DNA of 64,000 nt from Shewanella gelidimarina (GCF_023283945.1 NZ_JAKIKW010000021.1:32740-96739), one strand, 5' to 3'. Shown: positions 17,829 through 27,191, counted from the stretch's first letter. Notes: generated from the letters alone by a model not told the origin. Made by a program: numbers and translations.

Positions 17829-19007
17829 ATGAGATGGTTGCTTAACATCTGGCGCACATTAAACAAACCGACACAATACCTCACACTGGGCTCAGTCAGT
17901 GTTTCAGCCTTTATTATGGGCATTATCTTTTGGGGTGGTTTTAACACTGCACTTCAAGCAACAAATACTGAAGAGTTTTGTATTAGCTGCCACAGCATGG
18001 AAAGCATGCCTTATAAAGAGCTGCAAGAGACAGTGCATTGGTCAAATCATTCCGGCGTTCGCGCAACCTGCCCTGATTGCCACGTACCACATGATTGGAG
18101 CCGTAAAATTGGCCGTAAAATTGAAGCCTCTCACGATATGTGGGGCTGGTTACTACAAACCGTCAATACACCTGAAAAGTTCGAAGACAAACGTCTAGAG
18201 ATGGCCAGCCGTGAGTGGAAACGATTCGACCGTGATAACTCTCTCGCGTGTAAAAACTGCCACAACTACGACTCAATGAAATGGGACAGCATGTCTAAGC
18301 TAGCGCAAAAGCAGATGAAACGCGCAGCTAAACTCGACCAGAGCTGTGTTGATTGTCATAAAGGTATCGCCCACAAGCTACCCGATATGGGCACCGCTCG
18401 AGCACCAGAATTGATTGCAGAAGTCGGTTCAGGCGTTAACGGCTTAGAGGTTGACCAAACCTATTTCTCAGCACTGACTAAACCTGTTTATTTCAACGAA
18501 AAAACCGATGTTGAAGCGGGCACATTAAACATCGCCACTAAAGTGAAAGTGTTAGCACTTAAAGGCAACCGCGCCAAGATTGGTATTAGCGGCTGGAGAA
18601 AGAAAATTGGTGCAGGTCGCGTTATCTACTACGATTTCGGCTTAAATATTCTATCGGCTCAACTAACCAAAGACGCTGCACTTGAAGAGGGTGTCATCAG
18701 CACCTTTGAAGAGAAAGAAGACCCAATGACAGGCCTTAAATGGCAACGTGTAGAAACCGTTATCTGGACAGATACCGACTACCTACTCAACGACTTACAG
18801 CCACTTTGGGATTATGCGCGTAGCACATATAGCACCAGCTGTAGCGTATGCCATACCCAACCGGACGAGAGTCACTTTGACGCCAACACATGGCCAGGTA
18901 TGTTCCAAGGCATGATCGCCTTCGTCAACATGGACCAAGATACTCAAGCTTTAGTGCAAAAGTACTTACAAGAGCATTCATCAACTTTCAATAAGTCGGC
19001 TCACTAA
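17829..19007 (+). CDS. torC: Pentaheme c-type cytochrome TorC
   Basis: Membrane-anchored quinol dehydrogenase that passes electrons to periplasmic TorA. The 392-residue product has an N-terminal membrane anchor (about residues 15-40). It has five CxxCH haem-binding motifs: CISCH, CPDCH, CKNCH, CVDCH in the NapC/NirT-like half and CSVCH in the C-terminal monohaem domain. This five-haem arrangement is the one expected for TorC. GAGG precedes the ATG. It is followed 14 bases later by torA. Confidence 0.96.
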   Translation: MRWLLNIWRTLNKPTQYLTLGSVSVSAFIMGIIFWGGFNTALQATNTEEFCISCHSMESMPYKELQETVHWSNHSGVRATCPDCHVPHDWSRKIGRKIEASHDMWGWLLQTVNTPEKFEDKRLEMASREWKRFDRDNSLACKNCHNYDSMKWDSMSKLAQKQMKRAAKLDQSCVDCHKGIAHKLPDMGTARAPELIAEVGSGVNGLEVDQTYFSALTKPVYFNEKTDVEAGTLNIATKVKVLALKGNRAKIGISGWRKKIGAGRVIYYDFGLNILSAQLTKDAALEEGVISTFEEKEDPMTGLKWQRVETVIWTDTDYLLNDLQPLWDYARSTYSTSCSVCHTQPDESHFDANTWPGMFQGMIAFVNMDQDTQALVQKYLQEHSSTFNKSAH

Positions 19008-19021
19008 TAGGACATCACATT

Positions 19022-21514
19022 ATGAAAAGAAGAGACTTTTTAAAAGGCTTAGTCGGCACATCTTATGTTGTACTTAGCGGGTCGTCAGTCCTTGCGCCAT
19101 TGAATGCGTTAGCCGCCTCAGCAGCCAAAACTAACGAAGGTTGGCTCACCACAGGATCGCACTTTGGTGCTTTCAAAATGAAGCGCAAAAATGGCGTGAT
19201 AGATCAAGTCATTCCATTTGAAAGAGACAAGTATCCAACTGACATGATTAACGGTGTCAAAGGCTTAGTCTACAACCCGTCACGTGTTCGCTATCCAATG
19301 GTGCGCTTAGACTTTTTACTCAAGGGTCATAAGAGCGACACCACCCAACGGGGCGACTTCCGCTTTGTGCGAGTGACTTGGGATAAAGCCCTGTCTTTGT
19401 TTAAAGATTCGCTTGATGAAGTACAAACAAAATATGGTCCGTCAGGACTACACGCTGGCCAAACGGGCTGGCGCGCTACTGGTCAGTTGCACTCAAGCAC
19501 GAGCCATATGCAACGCGCTGTTGGCATGCACGGTAACTTCGTTAAAAAAGTCGGTGACTACTCAACGGGTGCAGGCCAAACCATTTTGCCTTACATCTTA
19601 GGTTCTACCGAAGTGTATGCCCAAGGCACTTCATGGCCGCTTATTCTTGAACATTCTAAGACCATTATTTTATGGTCAAACGATCCGTACAAGAACTTAC
19701 AAGTGGGCTGGAACGCTGAAACTCATGAGTCATACGCTTACCTTGCGCAGCTAAAAGAGAAAGTGGCTAAGGGTGAAATACGCGTTATCAGTATCGATCC
19801 TGTGGTCACCAAGACGCAGCAGTATTTAGGCTGTGAGCAGCTTTACGTTAACCCGCAAACTGACGTGGCATTGATGCTCGGCATCGCCCACGAAATGGTC
19901 GCTAAAAACCTGCATTACACTCAGTTTATTGAAGGTTACAGCTTAGGTTTCGATAAATTCCTGCCTTATCTCCAAGGCGAAACAGACGGTGTTGAGAAGA
20001 CACCTGAATGGGCTGCTGAGATCACTGGCGTATCGGCTGAGATCATCCGCGATCTCGCAAAAGTCATGACCAAAGGTCGTACTCAAATGCTCATGGGCTG
20101 GTGTATTCAACGTCAGCAGCACGGCGAACAACCTTATTGGATGGCGGCCGTACTTGCCACTATGACAGGCCAAATTGGTCTGCCTGGCGGCGGGATAAGC
20201 TACGGTCATCACTACTCAAGCATTGGTGTTCCATCATCGGGTGCCGCGGCGCCGGGCGCGTTCCCACGCAATTTAGATGAAGACCAAAAGCCGCTGTTTG
20301 ATAACAACGACTTTAAAGGCACCAGCAGCACTATTCCGGTCGCGCGTTGGATTGATGCGATTCTTGAGCCGGGTAAAACCATTGATTCAAACGGTTCAAA
20401 AGTCACCTTCCCAGATATCAAGATGATGGTTTTTTCCGGCAATAACCCTTGGAACCATCACCAAGATCGTAACCGCATGAAGCAAGCGTTCCAAAAGCTT
20501 GAGTGTGTGGTCACCATCGATATGAACTGGACTGCGACCTGTCGCTTCTCAGATATCGTATTGCCAGCGTGTACCACTTTTGAGCGTAACGACATCGATG
20601 TATACGGCAGTTATGCTAACCGCGGTGTACTGGCGATGCAGAAGATGGTTGAACCGCTGTTTGATAGCTTGTCAGATTTCGAGATTTTTACCCGCTTCGC
20701 GCGTCTAATGGGTAAAGAGAAAGAGTACACTCGCGGCATGACTGAGCGTGACTGGCTCAATAAGCTCTACACCGATTGTAAGAATGCCAACGCGGGCAAG
20801 TTTGAAATGCCTGAATTCGATGAATTCTGGAAAGAGGGTTATGTTCATTTTGGTGAAGGGAAACCTTGGACTCGCCACGCGGCATTTAGAGAAGATCCTG
20901 AGATCAATCCATTGGGAACGCCTTCTGGCTTAATTGAGATATACAGCCGTAAAATAGCTCAGTACCAGTACGATGACTGTCCAGGTCACCCGACTTGGAT
21001 GGAAAAATCAGAACGTAGCCATGGCGGTCCAGGTTCAGACAAGTTCCCCGTCTGGATGCAATCTTGTCACCCCGATAAGCGTTTGCATTCACAGATGTGT
21101 GAATCAGAAGAGTTCCGTGGCACTTACACCGTCAAAGACCGTGAGCCCGTCTACCTCAACCCTGAAGATGCTAAAGCGCGTGGCATTAACGCCGGTGATG
21201 TGGTGCGGGTGTTTAACGGCCGTGGTCAGTTACTTGCTGGCGCAGTGGTATCTGATAACTTCCCTAAAGGCGTTATCCGTATCCATGAAGGCGCTTGGTA
21301 TGGTCCTGTCGGTGAAGACGGTAGCAAAGAGGGCGGTGCAGAAATCGGTGCACTATGCAGCTATGGCGACCCGAATACGCTAACGCAAGACATTGGTACT
21401 TCAAAGCTTGCTCAAGCTTGCTCGGCTTACACTTGTTTAGTTGAATTTGAGAAGTATAAAGGTAAAGTACCTGCTGTAAGTTCATTTAGCGGACCCGTTG
21501 AGATAACACTATGA
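19022..21514 (+). CDS. torA: Trimethylamine-N-oxide reductase TorA
   Basis: Periplasmic molybdopterin enzyme that reduces TMAO to trimethylamine as the terminal step of anaerobic respiration. It has 830 residues with a twin-arginine signal beginning MKRRDFLKGL and a cleavage region near ALAAS. The DMSO/TMAO reductase family pattern is clear: GWRATGQLHSS, a WSNDPYKN stretch, VFSGNNPWNHHQDRNRM and a C-terminal cofactor-binding domain with DAKARGINAGDVVRVFNGRG. Its stop overlaps torD by four bases. Length and context argue for TorA rather than BisC or DmsA. Confidence 0.97.
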   Translation: MKRRDFLKGLVGTSYVVLSGSSVLAPLNALAASAAKTNEGWLTTGSHFGAFKMKRKNGVIDQVIPFERDKYPTDMINGVKGLVYNPSRVRYPMVRLDFLLKGHKSDTTQRGDFRFVRVTWDKALSLFKDSLDEVQTKYGPSGLHAGQTGWRATGQLHSSTSHMQRAVGMHGNFVKKVGDYSTGAGQTILPYILGSTEVYAQGTSWPLILEHSKTIILWSNDPYKNLQVGWNAETHESYAYLAQLKEKVAKGEIRVISIDPVVTKTQQYLGCEQLYVNPQTDVALMLGIAHEMVAKNLHYTQFIEGYSLGFDKFLPYLQGETDGVEKTPEWAAEITGVSAEIIRDLAKVMTKGRTQMLMGWCIQRQQHGEQPYWMAAVLATMTGQIGLPGGGISYGHHYSSIGVPSSGAAAPGAFPRNLDEDQKPLFDNNDFKGTSSTIPVARWIDAILEPGKTIDSNGSKVTFPDIKMMVFSGNNPWNHHQDRNRMKQAFQKLECVVTIDMNWTATCRFSDIVLPACTTFERNDIDVYGSYANRGVLAMQKMVEPLFDSLSDFEIFTRFARLMGKEKEYTRGMTERDWLNKLYTDCKNANAGKFEMPEFDEFWKEGYVHFGEGKPWTRHAAFREDPEINPLGTPSGLIEIYSRKIAQYQYDDCPGHPTWMEKSERSHGGPGSDKFPVWMQSCHPDKRLHSQMCESEEFRGTYTVKDREPVYLNPEDAKARGINAGDVVRVFNGRGQLLAGAVVSDNFPKGVIRIHEGAWYGPVGEDGSKEGGAEIGALCSYGDPNTLTQDIGTSKLAQACSAYTCLVEFEKYKGKVPAVSSFSGPVEITL

Positions 21515-22164
21515 GCGCAGCAACAACTAACCCCGTAAATCAAGTCAGAAGCACGATTTATCAGCTACTTTCATCATTGTTTGCGAAAGAGGTAGATCAT
21601 AAAACATTGCATGAATTGACCTGTACTCAAGCACAAGAATTTTGGTCTCAACTTGCTAATGAGCCCGATTTTAAAGCAGATGTTGATGTGCTGGTAGCAG
21701 AGCTAGCAAAGCTTAATAGCGACAAAGCGCTGCTCGAGCTTGCGGCTGATTATTGTGGTTTGTTTTTAGTCGGCACCAAACACAGTGCCTCGCCATACGC
21801 TAGCCTCTATTTAAATAAAAGCTCGAGTGATAAAGCTGCCACAAAAGGCAATGAGCCATTACTGTTTGGTCAGCAGCACCAGCAGATGACGCAGTTTTTA
21901 AAACAGAGTCAGTTGCAGGTGCAAAGCGAGTTCCCTGAGCCCGCAGATCATCTCGCGGTGATATTGGCCTATGTAGCACATATCAGCATGCATAGCAGTC
22001 ACCAAGAGCAACTGCTGTTTATCCGCGATTATCTTGCAAACTGGTTACCAAAGCTTGTCGCTAAAGTCGCCAAGGTCGATACCGGCAAGTTCTATATTGC
22101 GTTAGCGCAGCTCACATTAGCTTGGGTGGAGTCAGATATTGAATGGCTTGCAAGCGAAAGCTAA
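21511..22164 (+). CDS. torD: TorA-specific chaperone TorD
   Basis: Cytoplasmic redox-enzyme maturation chaperone of 217 residues. It binds apo-TorA, including its twin-arginine signal, and assists molybdenum cofactor insertion. It has the all-helical TorD family layout with conserved EFPEPADHLAVILAYVAHIS and an earlier YCGLFLVGTKHSASPYASLY. The start overlaps the torA stop in an ATGA, so translation is coupled. A strong terminator follows. Confidence 0.95.
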   Translation: MSAATTNPVNQVRSTIYQLLSSLFAKEVDHKTLHELTCTQAQEFWSQLANEPDFKADVDVLVAELAKLNSDKALLELAADYCGLFLVGTKHSASPYASLYLNKSSSDKAATKGNEPLLFGQQHQQMTQFLKQSQLQVQSEFPEPADHLAVILAYVAHISMHSSHQEQLLFIRDYLANWLPKLVAKVAKVDTGKFYIALAQLTLAWVESDIEWLASES

Positions 22165-22201
22165 TACAGACTGAACCACTGGCACTCTGAAAGACAACCG
22201 T

Positions 22202-22240
22202 AAAAAAGCCGATAATGATTATGTCATTATCGGCTTTTTT
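22202..22240 (+). terminator. Strong terminator of torECAD
   Basis: A perfect 17-base inverted repeat (22202-22218 against 22224-22240) around a five-base loop, ending in a run of six T. The stem core is GCCGATAATGA/TCATTATCGGC. The stem is AT-rich at both ends, so it could also stop transcripts from the other side. Confidence 0.92.
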
Positions 22241-22418
22241 GTATCATGAATGTGAGACAACACACTTGTTGTAAACACATTACATTTGTAGACTCAATGA
22301 GTTAATATCAACCAATATAAGATGTTATATACACGGCTTATCAATAAGAATAAAAAGAGCACTTTACTGCTTTACTCTCTTTAACGAGAGTGCGATACCA
22401 CAACGGAGATTTTCTATC

Positions 22419-22724
22419 ATGGACGAATTATTCATTACAGTTGGCTTATTCATACTGATTGTTAGCATCCACACACAGAGGTCAACCGACAAACGGTTGA
22501 GAGTCATCGAACACAAAATTGACTCCTTGTTAAAAAACAACGGTATTTTTTTTCATAACAACATCAATGTATCTAAAGAAGTATTAACTGCCATTACTCT
22601 AGGTAAAAAACTAACCGCTATCAGGCTTTATCGCAAAGATACCGGTGCAAGCTTGAAAGAAGCGCACGGCATAATCAACAGACTCGTCGAAAAAACAGCG
22701 TCACCATTGAGACAAAGCGACTAA
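22419..22724 (+). CDS. Membrane-anchored protein with ribosomal L7/L12 C-terminal-like domain
   Basis: 101-residue protein. Residues 4-20 form a membrane helix (LFITVGLFILIVSI), then a basic linker. From about residue 57 there is a segment resembling the C-terminal domain of ribosomal protein L7/L12: LGKKLTAIRLYRKDTGASLKEAHGIINRLV parallels the L7/L12 pattern of GKKI-AIK-R-TGLGLKEAK. Such small anchored L7/L12-like proteins exist in bacteria but their role is unknown. GGAG precedes the ATG. No neighbour clarifies its job. Confidence 0.78.
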   Translation: MDELFITVGLFILIVSIHTQRSTDKRLRVIEHKIDSLLKNNGIFFHNNINVSKEVLTAITLGKKLTAIRLYRKDTGASLKEAHGIINRLVEKTASPLRQSD

Positions 22725-22817
22725 TGCAGTATCGGCACTGCCACACTCTTTCAACATCAGGCGATAGCTATTCAGCTAATCGGCAAACGTGTAAATAATA
22801 ACCAGGCATGACTCAAA

Positions 22818-23357
22818 ATGAATATGAATAAACAAAATGCATCACTTTCCCACCATTCAGGCTTCACCCTCATAGAGTTGGTTGTCGTGATTATTATTTT
22901 AGGCATTTTGTCTGTTACGGCATTACCTAAATTTATTAATATGAAATCAGACGCAAACATTGCAGTGATAAAAGGCGCCAAAGGCTCGATAAAAACAGCT
23001 GTTTCACTCTTTAAAGCTAAAACCATGACTTCAGGTAATAGCTTGACTGATGTGGTCGAGTTTTCTGGTGTTAAAGGCAGTCATTACCAACCTTGGGCAG
23101 CGACAGCTACTGCAAATGGCTTTTCTGCAGATTACTCCTCTCCTCCTGAAATATTTGAGGCGGCAGGGCTAGATGTTAACGACTGGTCTTACAAAATTTA
23201 TGTACCCACTAGCTATGCTGTGGTTGCTGCGCCCAAAAGCGTACTCGATAAAAGCCAGCCTAGCGCTACAGAGGTAAAAGCAACTAACTGCTATTTTGAA
23301 TATCACTGGCAATCAGCTGGCGAGCCGACAATCACCACGGTGATGACCGACTGTTAG
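22818..23357 (+). CDS. Type IV pilin-like protein (MSHA-like prepilin)
   Basis: 179-residue prepilin. After a 15-residue leader the type IV prepilin peptidase site is clear: G-FTLIELVVVIIILGILS, with Glu at +5. The mature part (ALPKFINMKSDANIA, then a Cys pair ending in TDC) resembles MSHA-type pilins. Assembly needs pilus machinery that is not in this window, so it is an orphan pilin gene. An upstream in-frame Met two residues in is a possible alternative start. Confidence 0.88.
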   Translation: MNMNKQNASLSHHSGFTLIELVVVIIILGILSVTALPKFINMKSDANIAVIKGAKGSIKTAVSLFKAKTMTSGNSLTDVVEFSGVKGSHYQPWAATATANGFSADYSSPPEIFEAAGLDVNDWSYKIYVPTSYAVVAAPKSVLDKSQPSATEVKATNCYFEYHWQSAGEPTITTVMTDC

Positions 23358-23430
23358 AAGGCTTAAATGCTGACAACAACTGATCATATCAGTCTTTAAC
23401 TAGGCTAACTCTGCATAAAGGATATGTAGT

Positions 23431-24063
23431 TTGAACAATTATTTTGAGAGCCCTTTTGTTGGAAAGTCACTGCGAGAGCAAGTGACGAATCCTAATATTA
23501 TTGTGGGTAAGAACAGCTATTACTCTGGTTATTACCACAATCATAGTTTCGATGATTGCGCTCGTTACCTACTTGCCGATAGAACCGATATTGATAAGCT
23601 CATTATTGGTAGCTACTGCTCCATTGGCTCTGGTGCTGTATTTATGATGGCGGGTAACCAAGGACACCAAAATAATTGGGTGAGCACTTTTCCGTTTTTC
23701 TACCAAGAAAACGAACACTTTACTGACGCTAAAGACGGTTTTAAGCGAGCTGGAGATACCGTTATAGGCAATGATGTATGGATTGGCACTGAAGCTATGA
23801 TTATGAGTGGCGTTAAGGTTGGTGATGGCGCCATTATCGCCAGCCGTGCTGTGGTCACTAAAGATGTGGCACCCTACTCTATTGTCGGTTCAAATCCTGC
23901 AAAACATATTCGTTTTCGCTTTACTGAAACAGAAATAGCTCAGTTACTCAAGATGCAATGGTGGCTATGGAGTGATGAACAGCTCAAAGGTGCAATGGCA
24001 TTAATGTGTTCATCTGATATCAATGGCCTATACCACTATTGGCTGCACTTGAATCAAGAATAA
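23431..24063 (+). CDS. catB: CatB-type xenobiotic acetyltransferase
   Basis: 210-residue left-handed beta-helix acetyltransferase of the type B chloramphenicol acetyltransferase family. Hexapeptide repeats are visible (LIIGSYCSIGSGAVFMMAG, TVIGNDVWIGTEAMIMSG, VKVGDGAIIASRAVVTKDV). The CatB hallmarks are GNQGHQNNWVSTFPF, with the catalytic His, and YSIVGSNPAKHIRFRF. It would move an acetyl group from acetyl-CoA to chloramphenicol or a related hydroxyl substrate. It starts at TTG with AAGGAT upstream. Chromosomal catB genes are common in marine gammaproteobacteria; resistance in the host is not shown by sequence alone. Confidence 0.9.
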   Translation: MNNYFESPFVGKSLREQVTNPNIIVGKNSYYSGYYHNHSFDDCARYLLADRTDIDKLIIGSYCSIGSGAVFMMAGNQGHQNNWVSTFPFFYQENEHFTDAKDGFKRAGDTVIGNDVWIGTEAMIMSGVKVGDGAIIASRAVVTKDVAPYSIVGSNPAKHIRFRFTETEIAQLLKMQWWLWSDEQLKGAMALMCSSDINGLYHYWLHLNQE

Positions 24064-24450
24064 GTATTACTATATTAATTCGTTAGGGGGTTAAGTCGGC
24101 TTACTCATAAACAGCCGATCCTCTTTTTCCTCTCGCTTTACCTCACAAATTTAATTCTACTGGCTTCTCTTCCATATAATGAATCAACCAGCCTAAATCT
24201 TATCTTCGTGATTCGTATAATTCACTGTCCTTGCGGTTAAAGTCACCACATTTTGGTGCTATGTTTGACTATATATAGCGAGTGTTAAACAATCAGTCAC
24301 TGTAACAAACCAGTAACAACCTGATTAGGCAGGTTTTTACTTAAGCGGCATAAAAAGTGCTTACTTTGTTGCTCATTAGTTTTCACTTAATCGCTTTAGC
24401 AAAACTAACTTACATTGCTAAACATTCAGATAAAGTCAAAGGAGCGACAG
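24064..24450. other. Intergenic region with weak terminator-like hairpins
   Basis: TCGGCT/AGCCGA (24096-24118) followed by a CT-rich stretch could end the catB transcript. AACCTG-ATTAGG-CAGGTT (24318-24335) followed by TTT is a second weak candidate. No coding frame seen. Confidence 0.4.
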
Positions 24451-25092
24451 ATGTCAGTCACGCTAGAAGATAGACCCATTGAGCAAGTTCGTGAGCAGGT
24501 TATCGATAAACTGATTGTTAACTATAGCCATGGGATAATATCAGCGGAGGCATTTGAGCGTCGCCTCGATGACGCCATGGCCAGTGAATCACATCAAGAG
24601 TTACTCGACCTCGTGGCCGATCTGTCGATATCCACTGATGATGAATATAGCAGTAAAAAAGATCAGCAATTTACGCCCAATTACGCCAGTAAGCAGGCTG
24701 AGGACACTCTCATCATCAGCTGCATTTTAGGTAACAATGAGCGTAGTGGTCAGTGGGTTGTGCCTAGCGAGATCAAGCTCAACAATGTGTTAGGTGAAAC
24801 CACGCTCGATTTTACTGATGCTATTTTTCAGCATCAAGATATTACCATCAAGCTCAACTGCATTCTTGGCAGCTGTAAAATTTTTATCCCCGAAAACATC
24901 AATGTGATATGTAAAACTTACTGCGCTGGAAGCAGCATTGAAAACTGCGCCCCTTCGATGGCAAATCGCCAAGCACCAGTTATCACCATTGAGGGTAAAG
25001 TGGTACTCGGTAGCCTTTCGATATCGGTAAAGCGCACTGTTAAAGAAAAGTTTATCGCCTTCGCCAATCAGCTAAAAAACGCCTTTAACTAA
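24451..25092 (+). CDS. DUF1707/LiaF-like cell-envelope response protein
   Basis: 213-residue soluble protein. The N-terminal part (to about residue 55) resembles the DUF1707/SHOCT-like module (IDKLIVNYSHGIISAEAFERRLDDAM). The C-terminal half (about 80-195) looks like the LiaF or cell-wall-active antibiotic response beta domain, with alternating short strands (ILGNNERSGQWVVPSEIKL, VLGETTLDFTDA, CILGSCKIFIPEN). AAAGGAG precedes this ATG; a TTG twelve codons upstream lacks a site. Role unknown; in Firmicutes related domains sense envelope stress. Confidence 0.75.
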   Translation: MSVTLEDRPIEQVREQVIDKLIVNYSHGIISAEAFERRLDDAMASESHQELLDLVADLSISTDDEYSSKKDQQFTPNYASKQAEDTLIISCILGNNERSGQWVVPSEIKLNNVLGETTLDFTDAIFQHQDITIKLNCILGSCKIFIPENINVICKTYCAGSSIENCAPSMANRQAPVITIEGKVVLGSLSISVKRTVKEKFIAFANQLKNAFN

Positions 25093-25106
25093 TCGATATT
25101 AACAAG

Positions 25107-25135
25107 GCAATGCAGCCCTATGGTGGCTGCCATTG
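25107..25135. repeat. Bulged inverted repeat after the DUF1707 gene
   Basis: GCAATG-CAGCC pairs with GGCTG-CCATTGC with one bulged base. No T-run follows, so it is a hairpin of unknown use. Confidence 0.4.
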
Positions 25136-25341
25136 CTGCGGTGTTAATTAAAAATGAAGCCTAGTCAGCTTAGTGCTTTACACGTTAACTCGGCTCTCAG
25201 CGCTTAAAACAAGTAGAATCTGCGATTTTTTGTTAACTAGATCGCTAAAATACCTAAATATACCCCTTTGTTAAAATCCATAATGCTGTAGTGTTGGTAG
25301 TACAAACATAATAAATTTCAGTTCACCATTCAGGGGTACCT

Positions 25342-25587
25342 ATGCTAAATGAGAATCATGCACTTATTTTTGACTTCCCAGAATTTAAACAAGATATTGT
25401 TTATTTGAATCATAAAGACGAAGCATTCCAAGAGCTGTCCAAACAGTATCATTTATTAGATTATGAAATTCGTCAGCTAGAAATTGACGGTAGTCCCACC
25501 GACGACGAACACATGCATCAACTAAAAGTACAGCGCGCTAATCTAAAAGACGTCTTATTCCAAAAATTAAAAGAGCACCACGCCTAA
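25342..25587 (+). CDS. YdcH-family protein (DUF465)
   Basis: 81-residue, highly charged helical protein of the YdcH/DUF465 family. Recognised by HALIFDFPEFKQDIVYLNHKDEAFQELSKQYHLLDYEIRQLE and a second helix ending FQKLKEHHA, which together should form a coiled-coil hairpin. Function is unknown across the family. It has its own upstream region and is followed by a nested palindrome. Confidence 0.85.
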   Translation: MLNENHALIFDFPEFKQDIVYLNHKDEAFQELSKQYHLLDYEIRQLEIDGSPTDDEHMHQLKVQRANLKDVLFQKLKEHHA

Positions 25588-25965
25588 CAATCATGTGCTA
25601 AAAACTGGCCAGTCATGAGTATACTCAGTCTGGCCAACAGCTTGCAAAAGAGTTCAACAGGAGAACATCGCTCCTCCCCTTTTAGCTAACTCTTTTATAA
25701 AAAAGCAGAATATCTCGAACAAGATGGCTATTCCTGCACTTCATTAAGAATCATCTCACCGTTCAAATGGAAAACTATGCTTCCGTTAGCTTCACAGTGA
25801 AGCGAAATAATCTTACTCAGTACTGAGTATTCACCACACTTCCCATGATATGGCAGCCCTACTAACGTTTGGGTTTATTTTAATTATGTGAACTATGCAC
25901 CTATGTTTCAGCGCACACTTGTACGCATAATGGCTCATTAGCAATATTGACTATTGGAGTTTGCG
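25588..25965. other. Intergenic region with a nested palindrome at 25606-25636
   Basis: TGGCCAG (25606-25612) pairs with CTGGCCA (25630-25636). Inside lies a perfect 12-base palindrome TGAGTATACTCA (25616-25627). The rest of the gap shows no gene. Confidence 0.5.
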
Positions 25966-26310
25966 ATGCAAGAAATAGATTGCCCACAGTGCAGCCTAAA
26001 AATCGACATTAATCTGGTGACCTGCCCCCAATGTCATGCCGCTCAAGGGTTAGAGGCACTCTCTGGTGTTGATCCCGATATTCGTATTAAAAATCAAAAG
26101 CTCGCAGTCTGGTTTAGCGTGTTATTTGGCGGATTAGGCTTACATAAGTTCTATTTAGGTCAACACTTAAAAGGCAGTTTGTACTTAGTCTTTAGCTGGA
26201 CCTTAGTGCCAATGGTTGTTGGTTGGGTCGATGCGGTGCGTACCTTAAAAATGAGTCCTTTTAATTTTCAGCAACGTTATTGTCGAAAAGTGAATCACTA
26301 CTACGTTTAA
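25966..26310 (+). CDS. TM2-domain protein with zinc-ribbon N-terminus
   Basis: 114-residue membrane protein. The N-terminus has two CxxC pairs (CPQCSLKIDINLVTCPQC), a zinc-ribbon-like module. The TM2 domain follows: KLAVWFSVLFGGLGLHKFYLG, then a second membrane helix and GWVDAVRTL. GGAG is correctly spaced for this ATG; a TTG four codons upstream is less likely. TM2 proteins have no assigned function. Confidence 0.85.
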   Translation: MQEIDCPQCSLKIDINLVTCPQCHAAQGLEALSGVDPDIRIKNQKLAVWFSVLFGGLGLHKFYLGQHLKGSLYLVFSWTLVPMVVGWVDAVRTLKMSPFNFQQRYCRKVNHYYV

Positions 26311-26477
26311 GGTTAGGCGGCTGTTTGAAGAGGGTGCTTGGTATAGAACGTTATACACTTTATTTTGCTCAGGCACCGTTTGATGCATTAGGGTCTGCAC
26401 GCTTACAATGGCTCGCTGCAAACTCATCTATAGCGCTATCGGCAATGTCGAATGGTGTCGAACAGAATTAGCTATCT

Positions 26478-26523
26478 TTATGATGGCCTCTGCCGCATCT
26501 GTATCGGCTTATAAAAGCGGAGC
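26478..26523. repeat. Stray fragment of the 1-1440 repeat
   Basis: The stretch with ggcctctgccgcatctg and ttataaaagcgga closely follows ggcctcagccgcatcta and ttataaaagcgca near 1023-1060 of copy 2. It shows that the repeat is dispersed. It lies next to the decayed oxygenase copy. Confidence 0.6.
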
Positions 26524-26553
26524 AACTTGGTGCTCAAGCAAACCAAGATGACG

Positions 26554-27035
26554 TTAATAAAAAGCGGATAAAGGCATACCGCTAGAGTCAATGGGAGCCT
26601 CCACGTTAGCTTGGAGGGTCGATATTATTGGTAATACTGCTATTGAGCCTAAACCAACCCGCGATAGAAAAACGATAGGTTTTGCCGCTAACACTTCATG
26701 AGGAAACTCTTCATTTAAAAAGACCACTACGCTGCCAAAGTCTGGCGTAACGCTAATGGTATGGTCATCAATAACTGCGGAAGTTGATTGTTGATTGTTG
26801 TATATCACCAACTCCCCGCCATGCTCTTTAGACCGATATTGGTAGAGATAAACCACCACAGAAAGAATTCGGTTACTTTCACCGATAACAGCATCTTTGT
26901 GCTTTTTATAAAAGTCACCTCTGCATAATATGCAAAATGGCTTTCGAACGAAACCGTCCTAAAAAGAGTCTTCTATTCAAAAAATCTTGCAGTGCCTGCG
27001 TCCAAGCGAGCCAAGCTTTAGCTGCCAGATCCATA
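26554..27035 (-). pseudogene. Decayed 2OG-Fe(II) oxygenase, partial duplicate
   Basis: Degenerate copy of the oxygenase at 27772-28449: the two DNA stretches are mostly identical, for example around agttgattgttgattgttg. This copy lacks the first 90 or so codons. It has frame disruptions in the region coding HFAHYAEGDF, and one base is missing just after FPHEVLAAK, so the 2OG-binding Arg segment RFSIAGWFR is read out of frame. A 101-codon frame survives but cannot make an active enzyme. A YbaK-like gene in the opposite orientation separates the two copies. Confidence 0.82.
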
Positions 27036-27191
27036 CCGACTCCAGTCAACTCCGGTCAACTACAGGAGTAAAGTCTAGCGCTGCTTCAATCAATAAAATA
27101 CAGCATATGACACGCTTAGCTGTTACCAACACAAATAAGGTGTTTGCACTATAATTAGTAGCACATCACATCAGTGGAAAGAGGTAGCACT

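Noticed and set aside
22818..24063. catB as part of a resistance cassette or mobile island
   Set aside because: No integrase, cassette recombination site or composition shift is seen. The flanking genes look like core genome and chromosomal catB is common in this group.
26280..26471. 63-codon frame overlapping the end of the TM2 gene
   Set aside because: Overlaps the TM2 3' end in another frame, with no start signal or family.
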